This document shows positions 35,933 to 43,706 of a DNA stretch of 64,000 bases, piece after piece. The stretch comes from Clostridia bacterium (lineage in GTDB: Bacteria > Bacillota > Clostridia > Saccharofermentanales > Saccharofermentanaceae). The notes below the pieces were generated by a model. That model searched no databases. It had not been told where the DNA came from and saw nothing but the letters and a program-made list of their open reading frames with translations. The stretch spans positions 35,821 to 99,820 of the forward strand of contig JAEEWG010000009.1 in NCBI GenBank assembly GCA_016287245.1, written 5' to 3'. Position numbers and translations under genes: made by a program. The stretch's first letter is position 1; every line of letters starts with the position of its first letter.

Positions 35933-35962
35933 ATTATACCATTTGCAAAATGCACCTTTCAA
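35933..35962 (-). promoter_or_regulatory. Strong promoter of the DUF5104-like lipoprotein gene
   Basis: Minus-strand TTGAAA (35957-35962), 18 bases, then TATAAT (35933-35938) with TGG before it. It overlaps the divergent plus-strand promoter. Confidence 0.65.
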
Positions 35963-35970
35963 AGTACAAT
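35942..35970 (+). promoter_or_regulatory. Promoter of the patatin gene, possibly giving a leaderless mRNA
   Basis: TTTGCA (35942-35947), 17 bases, then TACAAT (35965-35970). A start seven bases downstream would fall at 35977, exactly the first base of the likely start codon. Confidence 0.45.
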
Positions 35971-35976
35971 AGAAGC

Positions 35977-36864
35977 ATGGAAACAGGAAAACAGAGTAAA
36001 TCAGCACTTATTTTAGAAGGCGGTGCCATGCGCGGCATGTTCACCTGCGGTGTCACGGATGTCCTCATGGAGAACGGCATCACCTTTGACGCGGCGGCAG
36101 GCGTGTCGGCCGGCGCAGTCTTCGGATGCAATATCAAGTCCCGCCAGATCGGGCGAGCGATCCGCTATAACAAGAAATACTGCAAAAACTACCGTTTCGG
36201 GAGTTTCCGCTCACTTTTCAAGTCCGGAGATTTCTACGAAGGGGACTTCTGCTACCGGGTGATCCCCGACGAGCTCGATATCTTCGACAGAGAAGCTTTT
36301 TCGAAAAATCCTCTCGAATTTTATATCGTGGCGACGGATGTCATCAACGGTGTGCCGCGCTACTATAAGTGTTCCGATGGTGGAAAACGCGATCTTCTAT
36401 GGATGCAGGCATCCGCGTCGATGCCGCTTCTTTCGAAAGCGGTCGATGTCGACGGGTATTCCCTTCTCGATGGAGGCATCATGGACACCGTGCCATATGC
36501 GTACATGGAGAACCTTGGATTCCGAAGAAACGTGATCGTACTGACACAGCCCCTGGGGTACAAAAAGAAAAAGAGCGGAGCGATGCCGCTGTTTCATCTT
36601 TTCCTTCGGAAATACCCTGCCGTGATTAACGCGATGGGCAAGCGCCATGAGATGTATAACCGCCAGATGAAGGAGATCCGTGACCGGGAAGCCTCCTATG
36701 AGGCCATCGTGATCCGGCCGCCGAAGGATCTTGGAATCGGAAGAACATCGAAAGATCCGAAAGAACTTGAGCGCGTTTATCAGATTGGAAGAAAGGAAGC
36801 ACTTCGAAGGCTTCCGGAGATCAGGAAATTCCTGAACCAGACTCCCGTAGATGGGAAAACTTGA
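35977..36864 (+). CDS. Patatin-like phospholipase
   Basis: A 295-residue cytosolic protein with the patatin plan: oxyanion loop LEGGAMRG (13-20), nucleophile GVSAG (S44) and catalytic Asp in DGG (D165). Bacterial relatives (RssA, YjjU) are lipid acyl hydrolases. Two starts are possible. The ATG at 35950 has no ribosome site and would include promoter DNA in the gene; the ATG at 35977 coincides with the predicted transcription start. I prefer 35977, but it also lacks a ribosome site. Confidence 0.8.
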   Translation: METGKQSKSALILEGGAMRGMFTCGVTDVLMENGITFDAAAGVSAGAVFGCNIKSRQIGRAIRYNKKYCKNYRFGSFRSLFKSGDFYEGDFCYRVIPDELDIFDREAFSKNPLEFYIVATDVINGVPRYYKCSDGGKRDLLWMQASASMPLLSKAVDVDGYSLLDGGIMDTVPYAYMENLGFRRNVIVLTQPLGYKKKKSGAMPLFHLFLRKYPAVINAMGKRHEMYNRQMKEIRDREASYEAIVIRPPKDLGIGRTSKDPKELERVYQIGRKEALRRLPEIRKFLNQTPVDGKT

Positions 36865-36873
36865 TCCTTCTGA

Positions 36874-37956
36874 TCACTCTTCTTCCGGCTCTTCTTTCTT
36901 CATGCCGGCATAATCTTCTATATCTTCTTTAAGCTGTTCCAGGTAGCCGTTCGGTCCCATGGACTGCTCGGCCTGCTCGATATGATATAGAAGTGTCCTT
37001 GCCTTCTCTTCGGATAGGACGCCCTCGGGTGTTTCAGTATCAAAATCTTCCTCCACATTTGCATCAGAGGGAGTTTTCCCCTTCAAAGTTCTCTCGAGGA
37101 TTGCGGTCAAAAGGATGAACGACAGTCCGATCACCAGAAGGATCAGGGCATACCGGAACATACGGAACGCATAGGCCTGCCTATAAGGAGAAGTCTCTTC
37201 AAAGAGGATAACCGGAAGATATAATGTCATTTCTTCGCCGTTTCTGCCTTCAAACATGTAATCACTGTCGGAGTTATCAAGCATCGGTACGATATCCGGT
37301 GTCAGGACATAGTGGTTATCATTCGACGCACACATTCCTAATGACGTCGCCACATAATAATGTTTCCCGGAAAGAATGCAGGGCACTTTAAAAACAAGAT
37401 ACCGGTAAGACTTTTCAAAGCCGCGGGCTTTTCCTTCTACAAGGATCGATTTAAGTGAGAAACGAAGATCGTTATTGTCCATACTTTCTTCCGTAATGCC
37501 GGATAAATCAGTGATCAGATAGTAATCTAGCCTCTCTTCGTTTTCATAGACACCAAAAGAAAAGCCAAGAAACGATCTGTAGCCGTATCCGCCGAGAGTA
37601 AGATCCCAGATCTCTATGGTATCCCCATCCGGATCAATATAATCCGCATTTCCCGAATAATAGGAATTCTCCATAAGGGATTCTACATAATCGTCATAAT
37701 CCTCACCAGGTGGTATCGAAGAGTCGTATGCACTGTCTATAGTGGTATACATGTCGCTGCCATGAATGTCTCTCACCATAAAGGACTCGACCTTTGCTTT
37801 TCTTCTATCGAGAAGCGCATCGATCTCTTTATTGACATCCGAACTTGTCAAATAGTGGATCAACGCCATCGCAAAAACAAAAAGAACAGAAACAACGATA
37901 GCGACAACGGCAGTCGCGCGGATAGTTTTTTTCCTTTTCCGGATCTGATCTGACAT
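36874..37956 (-). CDS. Sensor-like membrane protein (copy 1)
   Basis: A 360-residue protein: one N-terminal transmembrane helix (about 13-35), an extracellular domain of about 220 residues, a second helix (about 265-285) and a cytosolic tail of about 70 residues holding EQSMGPNGYL. This is the layout of a receptor, but there is no HAMP, kinase or methyl-acceptor domain. It is a paralog of the gene just upstream. GAGGAG precedes the start, five bases after that gene ends. I do not recognise the family. Confidence 0.7.
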   Translation of the reverse strand: MSDQIRKRKKTIRATAVVAIVVSVLFVFAMALIHYLTSSDVNKEIDALLDRRKAKVESFMVRDIHGSDMYTTIDSAYDSSIPPGEDYDDYVESLMENSYYSGNADYIDPDGDTIEIWDLTLGGYGYRSFLGFSFGVYENEERLDYYLITDLSGITEESMDNNDLRFSLKSILVEGKARGFEKSYRYLVFKVPCILSGKHYYVATSLGMCASNDNHYVLTPDIVPMLDNSDSDYMFEGRNGEEMTLYLPVILFEETSPYRQAYAFRMFRYALILLVIGLSFILLTAILERTLKGKTPSDANVEEDFDTETPEGVLSEEKARTLLYHIEQAEQSMGPNGYLEQLKEDIEDYAGMKKEEPEEE

Positions 37957-37961
37957 CTTCT

Positions 37962-39119
37962 TTACTCCTCTTTCTTCGTATCCTTTCCGAGGATCTTCTC
38001 AAGATCCTGCCTGATCTCATCCAGATAGCCATTCGGTCCCATGGACTGCTCGACACGATCGATCTTCGCTAAGAAACCTTTGGCCGCGTCTTTGGATAGC
38101 ACAGATTTTCCGGCTGATGGCGCCGGATCAGCTGATGTCTCCGGTGCTTTCGAAAGATCTGCCGAAAGGTACTTTTCGAGGAGAAAAGAAATTACCGCTG
38201 CAAGAAGGACGATCACCAAAGTAATCGAAGAATACTTGACGGTCCTCCAGGCAAGGGCCTTAAGCGGCGTGGAGACGTCCTCAAACAGTATCACTTTCGC
38301 AAACTTGGAATACTGGGACGAAGGTACATTATAGATATCAATGTTTCCTACATTCAAATACGCCGAAGCATCAACAACACTTTCCGGACGGACGAAGACC
38401 AGATATCGATAACCTTCAAAGCTCCCGGAAGGATCTGCCGACTGGATAAGATCGTTCGTCTCCATCCACAGATCCTGCTTCGAAAAGCTTGCTGCATTCA
38501 GCGGGAAAGTGCTTTCAACAAAAACGCCGAGACCGTTTTCCGGAAGCGAATAGCCGTACTGTTCATATGCAAAAGAACCGGGAATGTAGTAATGGATTTT
38601 ATCGGTAAGACAGTAGCGGGAATTATCCGGCCAAAGAATGACAGATGAATTTCTATATCTCAGGGACGATCCATACTCCGGTTGCCAGAAAAAAAAATCA
38701 AGCTTGTATTTCCCGATCGTCTGATCCATGTCGTCTTCAAGAGCATACATGGCATGCGCCTTTGACTCCGAAAGATACGCCTTGTCGAACTCGTTTAAGT
38801 CATTAGAAACATTCAAAATACTGGCGTCAGCTAAGGTCACCACTTCTCCATCGACCACAGCAACCGCCTGTCCACCCCCGGAGAAGATAATATTATTCGT
38901 TGAGGCATGTTTGATCGCTTCAAATACCACGAACTGATCTTTTCGGTCCTGAAGGATAGCGTCCGCATCTGAAATGATGTTCTTCCTTTCATTTACGGCC
39001 CAGAAAGTGATCGCACAGGCAAAAAGGAGAAAAAGAACAGACGTAAGCACGATCGTTGTCCTGTATTTTCCAAAAATCCTCTTCTTCTGTTTTTGGATCT
39101 TCATCGTTTCCTTTTTCAT
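37962..39119 (-). CDS. Sensor-like membrane protein (copy 2)
   Basis: A 385-residue paralog of the 36874-37956 product with the same two-helix receptor layout and a cytosolic tail repeating EQSMGPNGYL, followed by an acidic amphipathic helix. The extracellular parts are much less alike than the tails, suggesting different ligands and a shared inner partner. The ribosome site is weak (GTGGAG). The two genes are almost surely one operon and may work as a heteromer. Confidence 0.7.
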   Translation of the reverse strand: MKKETMKIQKQKKRIFGKYRTTIVLTSVLFLLFACAITFWAVNERKNIISDADAILQDRKDQFVVFEAIKHASTNNIIFSGGGQAVAVVDGEVVTLADASILNVSNDLNEFDKAYLSESKAHAMYALEDDMDQTIGKYKLDFFFWQPEYGSSLRYRNSSVILWPDNSRYCLTDKIHYYIPGSFAYEQYGYSLPENGLGVFVESTFPLNAASFSKQDLWMETNDLIQSADPSGSFEGYRYLVFVRPESVVDASAYLNVGNIDIYNVPSSQYSKFAKVILFEDVSTPLKALAWRTVKYSSITLVIVLLAAVISFLLEKYLSADLSKAPETSADPAPSAGKSVLSKDAAKGFLAKIDRVEQSMGPNGYLDEIRQDLEKILGKDTKKEE

Positions 39120-39135
39120 ACCAAAACTCCACTAC

Positions 39136-39145
39136 ATCACGTGAT
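39136..39145. promoter_or_regulatory. Perfect 10-bp palindrome before the sensor pair
   Basis: ATCACGTGAT is fully self-complementary and lies 17 bases upstream of the start codon at 39119. It could be an operator. Nothing else of note is seen in 39146-39320. Confidence 0.3.
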
Positions 39146-39324
39146 CAGCACTCCCAAAATGCCGTTTTTCATTTTACAACAGATAGGGCGGAAATACTAG
39201 GAAAAACGGAAGCTGAGAAAAGTACGAAAGCAGGATACGGCAAAGCGGCTAATTTATTTCCCGGCCAAGAATAAGCGGGTCTTATTTGCGGAAGGGATCA
39301 CTTCTTTCGGACGGGGAATATTGC

Positions 39325-39330
39325 TATAAT
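39325..39330 (+). promoter_or_regulatory. Extended -10 upstream of the three-helix membrane protein
   Basis: TATAAT preceded by TGC, with transcription starting near 39337 and GGAGGG about 20 bases further. The -35 is weak. Confidence 0.5.
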
Positions 39331-39366
39331 GTGATAGTAAGTTTATCGCTATCTATGGAGGGCATT

Positions 39367-40086
39367 ATGGACGACGCAAAGAGCGGACTTCCGCTATCGA
39401 AGAAACTCGGCATCATCATTTTCGTACTGGCATTTGTTGGCATCGCGCTGGCCATGCTCTACGGATATCAGAAATACAATAAGACAAACACCAGCATGGA
39501 GGAGGCAAGAAAGGACGTGGAAATCGTCATGAACGGCGATAAGCGCGTCATCACGGATGAGCTTCTCACCTCCGACTATAACGTATATCTTCAAAGCGAA
39601 GAAAGTAGTAAGAATACCATGCTGATCGTTCTGGGGATCCTCGGACTGATTGCTTTCTTCGTATTTGTCACCAGCATCATAAGCTTCATCACCGGAAGGA
39701 TCAACGGCGAATACGGGCTGGATTCGGTAAAAAAGTTCCTCGCTATACTTCTGTCGGGCGCGATGCTCGCAGCCGGAATGATCATGTTCATCAAGGGCTT
39801 AGGACCTCTGGCCAGGACAAAACCGAAGACCGCCGAGGAAGTATCTTTTCGCGTAGCGGAATATAAGGTCCTCAACAAGACTTCGAGAAAGTTTGTTTCC
39901 GGAACAGAGAAACACAAGTCCGAGAGAACAGAATACTATCTGCAGCTCGATACGGGCACAGAGATGGAAGTCAGTTTAAATATCTATAATCAGGTCTCTT
40001 CCGGCACCTACTACTTCGGAAAGACCGACACAGGCACGCTCTTCGCCGTATATCCGGCGGATGAGTTCTGCAAGGAAGGAGAATAA
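39367..40086 (+). CDS. Membrane protein with three helices
   Basis: A 239-residue protein with hydrophobic helices at about 10-33, 80-105 and 120-143, and a C-terminal soluble beta-rich part of about 85 residues ending in a TGTLFAVYPADEF segment. I do not recognise it. The ATG at 39367 is six bases after GGAGGG, which rules out the longer frame from 39286. The next gene starts one base after its stop. Confidence 0.65.
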   Translation: MDDAKSGLPLSKKLGIIIFVLAFVGIALAMLYGYQKYNKTNTSMEEARKDVEIVMNGDKRVITDELLTSDYNVYLQSEESSKNTMLIVLGILGLIAFFVFVTSIISFITGRINGEYGLDSVKKFLAILLSGAMLAAGMIMFIKGLGPLARTKPKTAEEVSFRVAEYKVLNKTSRKFVSGTEKHKSERTEYYLQLDTGTEMEVSLNIYNQVSSGTYYFGKTDTGTLFAVYPADEFCKEGE

Positions 40087-40087
40087 C

Positions 40088-40789
40088 ATGCTGGGAAAGC
40101 TTTTAGTGCGTTCCGTAACCAGAGATCTCGCGGGAGACATCTTCGGAGGATTGGGCAGAGCCGCTGCATTTGGCGCAGGGGCGGTCCTGGTATCGGAAGT
40201 CATCAATAATGCGACAAATAGGAGAACTGCGGCCACGGCCGGAAACTATGTACCGGTTCAGAACCAGGCGCAGATGCAGGGATCAAATGTGACCTACTAC
40301 GCCAATGTCGCGCTGGCACGTATCGCCCTGTGCTACTACATCGCCAAGGCCGACGGATCCATCTCTCCTGAGGAACAGACGGATCTCGACTATATGTGCT
40401 CGAGTCTTCTGAATAACCCGAATGCGGCGCCGTCCTTTCGAACAGAACTTCAGAAGATCGCCGCCGACCGTTCCATGAGTTTTCTTAATGTCGAGCCGTA
40501 TCTGGATAAGCTCAACATCGATACGCTGAATCTGCTTCAGGCGGACGTGCAGCGCATCGCGGAGATCTCTGACGGTGTGACCGAGAACGAAAGAAAGGCC
40601 ATGACGGTCTTCCAGAACTATATCCTCGGTAAACAGGGCTTCCCGGGAAGCAATATGGCAGGACAGTTCGGAACGACCCGTGTCATGAACTTAAAATGCT
40701 CCGGCTGTGGAGCTGAGCTTCAGATCAACGACAGCCGTACCGAGACCTACTGTCCGTACTGCGGTTCAAAGCAGATCATCATGCACTAA
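40088..40789 (+). CDS. TerB-like domain protein with C-terminal zinc ribbon
   Basis: A 233-residue protein: a Gly/Ala-rich hydrophobic N-terminus (about 15-45), an all-alpha region (about 75-185) with AKADGSISPEE, as in TerB/calcium-loop-like domains, and a zinc ribbon (CSGC and CPYC, about 208-226). TerB-type proteins are often linked to stress at membranes, but no function is shown here. GGAGG precedes the ATG at 40088, which rules out the longer frame from 40061. It is translationally close to the upstream membrane gene. Confidence 0.65.
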   Translation: MLGKLLVRSVTRDLAGDIFGGLGRAAAFGAGAVLVSEVINNATNRRTAATAGNYVPVQNQAQMQGSNVTYYANVALARIALCYYIAKADGSISPEEQTDLDYMCSSLLNNPNAAPSFRTELQKIAADRSMSFLNVEPYLDKLNIDTLNLLQADVQRIAEISDGVTENERKAMTVFQNYILGKQGFPGSNMAGQFGTTRVMNLKCSGCGAELQINDSRTETYCPYCGSKQIIMH

Positions 40790-40872
40790 AAAGCAAGAGA
40801 ATTCCGTAACACCGCTTCGGATTTCTATTATATGCACAATATAAAATGCGTGGTTCTTCCCGGATCTCATGG

Positions 40873-40878
40873 TAGAAT
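40873..40878 (+). promoter_or_regulatory. Extended -10 of the first MATE gene
   Basis: TAGAAT preceded by TGG, about 30 bases before the ATG at 40908. Confidence 0.4.
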
Positions 40879-40907
40879 TTCTTCTATGACGATTCGGGAA
40901 GATTTTT

Positions 40908-42335
40908 ATGCGGGATAATACAGTAGGCAAGATCAAAGAAAAAAAGCTTCGGAAGGCTCATACCGTCGATATGTTAAACGGCGGCGTGCTTGTTCCTCTT
41001 ATCTGCTATTCCGTTCCGATCGTACTGACCCAGGTACTGCAGCTCCTTTTCAATGCGGCCGATATCGTAGTGGTCGGACAGTTCGTCGGCAAAACGGCAG
41101 TTGCGGCTGTCGGCTCCTGTGCGCCGCTCATCAACCTTCTTATCAATCTTTTCGTCGGGATCTCTCTGGGCGCGACGGTCGTTCTCGCTTCGGTACTCGG
41201 AGCCAATCAGAAAGAGCGCATCCATGACCTGACACATACGATCTTTTCTCTGGGAATCATCTTCGGCATCCTGACGGGCATAGTCGGTATCGTGTTCGCA
41301 AGGACATTTCTGGAGTGGATGGGCACGACCGCGGATGCCATTGACCAGGCGACCCTTTATCTTCGCATTTATTTCGGCGGCAGTTTCTTCTTCATGATCT
41401 ATACTTTCGGGCGCGCCATCATCGTGGCCACGGGCGATACCCGTCGACCTCTCATCTATCTTACGATCTCAGGCGTTCTCAATGTCGTTCTGAACGTCAT
41501 TCTTGTGGCGGGTTTCGGCCTGGGCGTCGCTGGCGTGGCCATTGCGACGGTATCTTCCCAGATCCTTTCAGCAGTCCTCATGACGCTGGCACTTCTTCAT
41601 CTCGACAGCGAGTGCCGGATATTCATTTTCGAACTGAAGATCCATAAGGAGCCTTTAAAGAAGATCATCAAGCTCGGTCTTCCCGTCGGTCTTCAGAACA
41701 CGCTTTTTTCTCTTTCGAATGTCATCATCCAGTCCTCGGTCAATTCCATCGGCACTGCATGCATGGCCGGAAACAGCGCCTGTATGAATATCGACTCCTT
41801 TATCTATGCGGGCATGAACTCCTTTACCCAGGGGTGCATGACCTTCGCGGGACAAAACTACGGCGCGAAGAAGTACGACCGTTTAAATGCGATCTACCGC
41901 TCGGCACTGATGTCGATCGCCTTTATCGGACTATCTTTAGGTGCACTGTCGTATCTTCTCGGAACACCACTTCTGAAGCTGTATCTTCCGGATGCACCGG
42001 ATTCCGTCGAGTTCGGTCTGGCACGTATGCTGATGGTCGTGGTCCCCGATTTCATGTGCGGTCTTATGGACTGCGGCTCCGGTATGCTTCGAGGCATCAA
42101 GCGATCCGTCTTCCCGATGGTCGCGACGGTCGTGGGTTCCTGTGGACTTCGTCTGGTCTGGGTATTTACAGTATTTGACCACTTCCGGGCAACATTTTCC
42201 GACATCCATTCTTATATGCTGCTTTTAGTCTCCTACCCGATCTCCTGGCTTCTGACGTTTATCGTTCTCTTCTCTTACTACTGTGTGGTAAAGAAGAAAC
42301 TCAACAGAAAAATGGTCGAGATGAAAGTATCTTAA
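40908..42335 (+). CDS. MATE-family efflux transporter (first copy)
   Basis: A 475-residue protein with about 12 transmembrane helices in two homologous halves. Features of the family include the first-helix PIVLTQVLQLLFNAADIVVV segment and GDTRRP between the halves. MATE proteins export drugs or metabolites in exchange for Na+ or H+. The ribosome site GGGAAG is modest. The second MATE at 48712-50088 is only distantly similar. Confidence 0.92.
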   Translation: MRDNTVGKIKEKKLRKAHTVDMLNGGVLVPLICYSVPIVLTQVLQLLFNAADIVVVGQFVGKTAVAAVGSCAPLINLLINLFVGISLGATVVLASVLGANQKERIHDLTHTIFSLGIIFGILTGIVGIVFARTFLEWMGTTADAIDQATLYLRIYFGGSFFFMIYTFGRAIIVATGDTRRPLIYLTISGVLNVVLNVILVAGFGLGVAGVAIATVSSQILSAVLMTLALLHLDSECRIFIFELKIHKEPLKKIIKLGLPVGLQNTLFSLSNVIIQSSVNSIGTACMAGNSACMNIDSFIYAGMNSFTQGCMTFAGQNYGAKKYDRLNAIYRSALMSIAFIGLSLGALSYLLGTPLLKLYLPDAPDSVEFGLARMLMVVVPDFMCGLMDCGSGMLRGIKRSVFPMVATVVGSCGLRLVWVFTVFDHFRATFSDIHSYMLLLVSYPISWLLTFIVLFSYYCVVKKKLNRKMVEMKVS

Positions 42336-42460
42336 ATCGTTTCTTTCAAAAATGTAAGGTCAGCGTAAGACACTTCGATAGTTCCGTTTCTCTTCCTTCG
42401 GTAAGATGGAATCACAAAGAACGAAAACACACGAAACAAGAAACTACGAGGTGACGACAT

Positions 42461-42646
42461 ATGAATAAGCTGGAAAGAAAACTCCTTAATATCTTCGAAA
42501 CGATTTCGGTATGTGCATTTACGATCTCTGCACTTATGATGAACTACAGAAAGAATGTTCCGGCCGGTGTTCCTCTCTTCTTCGCTTTCATTACTCTGAT
42601 CGTATCTCTTTACGAAATGTTCAGCAAAAAGCCGATCAAGAGCTAA
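42461..42646 (+). CDS. Small two-helix membrane protein
   Basis: A 61-residue protein with hydrophobic stretches at about 11-27 and 35-54 and a Lys-rich end. It has a good GAGGTG ribosome site six bases upstream of its start, which supports it as a real gene. No family is recognised. A strong two-way terminator follows. Confidence 0.6.
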   Translation: MNKLERKLLNIFETISVCAFTISALMMNYRKNVPAGVPLFFAFITLIVSLYEMFSKKPIKS

Positions 42647-42679
42647 AAACGCTCCCTACCATCCCCCCACTCTACTTAC

Positions 42680-42744
42680 AAAAACTTCCCCGGTAAAGAT
42701 CCGTGTCAGGTGAAAACACGAAACTTCAAACCGGGGAAGTTTTT
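42680..42744. terminator. Bidirectional terminator with a 14-bp stem and internal hairpin
   Basis: Bases 42680-42693 pair perfectly with 42731-42744, giving AAAAA and TTTTT ends on both strands. The 37-base loop holds another stem, CGTGT (42702-42706) with ACACG (42716-42720). It lies between the convergent 61-residue membrane-protein gene and the ABC ATPase gene. Confidence 0.7.
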
Positions 42745-42833
42745 ATCTATCGCTTACCAGCGCCTGATTCGGAGGGGCGGCGCCGGGAAACGTCGTATGG
42801 GACCTGCCGAGGAGATATTTCCTTCGGAGGTTT

Positions 42834-42870
42834 GTGTGAGGGGCCGCGTGTGGTGACGGCTCCCTCACAC
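42834..42870. repeat. GC-rich palindrome, possibly a MITE-like repeat
   Basis: GTGTGAGGG...GCCG (42834-42846) pairs with CGGCTCCCTCACAC (42857-42870), with one bulged base. The surrounding stretch 42760-42880 is far more GC-rich than its neighbours. It resembles short palindromic repeats common in gut Firmicutes; copies elsewhere were not checked. It ends 12 bases before the stop of the ABC ATPase gene. Confidence 0.45.
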
Positions 42871-42881
42871 CAGAGGGGGGC

Positions 42882-43655
42882 TTAGGAATTTACCGATGCA
42901 AAAGCAAACTGCATCGGGGCTTCTCTTCCAGCGGATTTTTCAACCTTTAGTGTGTCGGTCGTAATGGTCTTTCCATTTTCAAGGACCACAGTCCTTGTTC
43001 CATAAGCTGCGCACTTTTGAGAGTGAGTGACCTGAAGGATCGTAATGCCTTTTTCTTCGTTGATCCTCCGGAAAAGATCCATGATCTCCGCACCGGACTT
43101 ACTGTCCAGGTTACCTGTGGCTTCGTCGGCCAGGATGATCTCCGGATTGCTGATGATCGCTCTGGCGATGGCCACTCTCTGCTGCTGACCGCCGGAAAGT
43201 TTACTCGGCATCTGCTTTCTTTTCGATGTAAGTCCGGTGATCTCCAGGATCTCATCGAGATCCTTCTGAAGGGAGGCTCTGGATCTTCCGGCGACAAGGG
43301 ACGGCAGGAGGATATTGTCTTCGACGTTTAAGTTCTGTACGAGATTATAGAACTGGAAGATGAAACCGATCTTATCAAGACGGATCTTGCTGAGTTTGCT
43401 CTCACGCATCTTACGGATTTTATTTCCGCAGATAGAGATCTCACCGTTGAAATCCCGATCGAGGCCGCCGATCAGGTAAAGGAGGGTGGATTTACCTGAT
43501 CCGCTGGCACCCATCAGAGATACAAACTCACCTTTTCTCACTTCCAGCTCGGCGCCGTCGAGCACCTGCGTGATCACGCCGCCCTTTTTCCCGAAAGTCT
43601 TTCTTACGTTATCTACTTTGATCATTACTTCGTTATTATCATAGGCTGTCTTCAT
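42882..43655 (-). CDS. ABC transporter ATPase (MacB/LolD type)
   Basis: A 257-residue ATPase with Walker A GASGSGKST (49-57), signature LSGGQQQRVAIARA and Walker B IILADEATG. The N-terminal VRKTFGKKGG and the length are typical of ATPases that pair with FtsX-type permeases, as the next gene encodes. These export peptides or sense antimicrobial peptides, driving conformational change more than bulk transport. AGAGGTAA precedes the start. Last gene of the PadR unit. Confidence 0.93.
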   Translation of the reverse strand: MKTAYDNNEVMIKVDNVRKTFGKKGGVITQVLDGAELEVRKGEFVSLMGASGSGKSTLLYLIGGLDRDFNGEISICGNKIRKMRESKLSKIRLDKIGFIFQFYNLVQNLNVEDNILLPSLVAGRSRASLQKDLDEILEITGLTSKRKQMPSKLSGGQQQRVAIARAIISNPEIILADEATGNLDSKSGAEIMDLFRRINEEKGITILQVTHSQKCAAYGTRTVVLENGKTITTDTLKVEKSAGREAPMQFAFASVNS

Positions 43656-43706
43656 GTTATTTACCTCTTTTCTTTTCTGTCATGTAGCGAGTCTTAGCTT
43701 TTCTCA

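Noticed and set aside
35950..35976. Upstream ATG of the patatin gene
   Set aside because: It has no ribosome site and would put the promoter -10 inside the coding region.
42703..42885. 60-codon open frame after the small membrane protein
   Set aside because: It runs through terminator and palindrome sequence and has no ribosome site.
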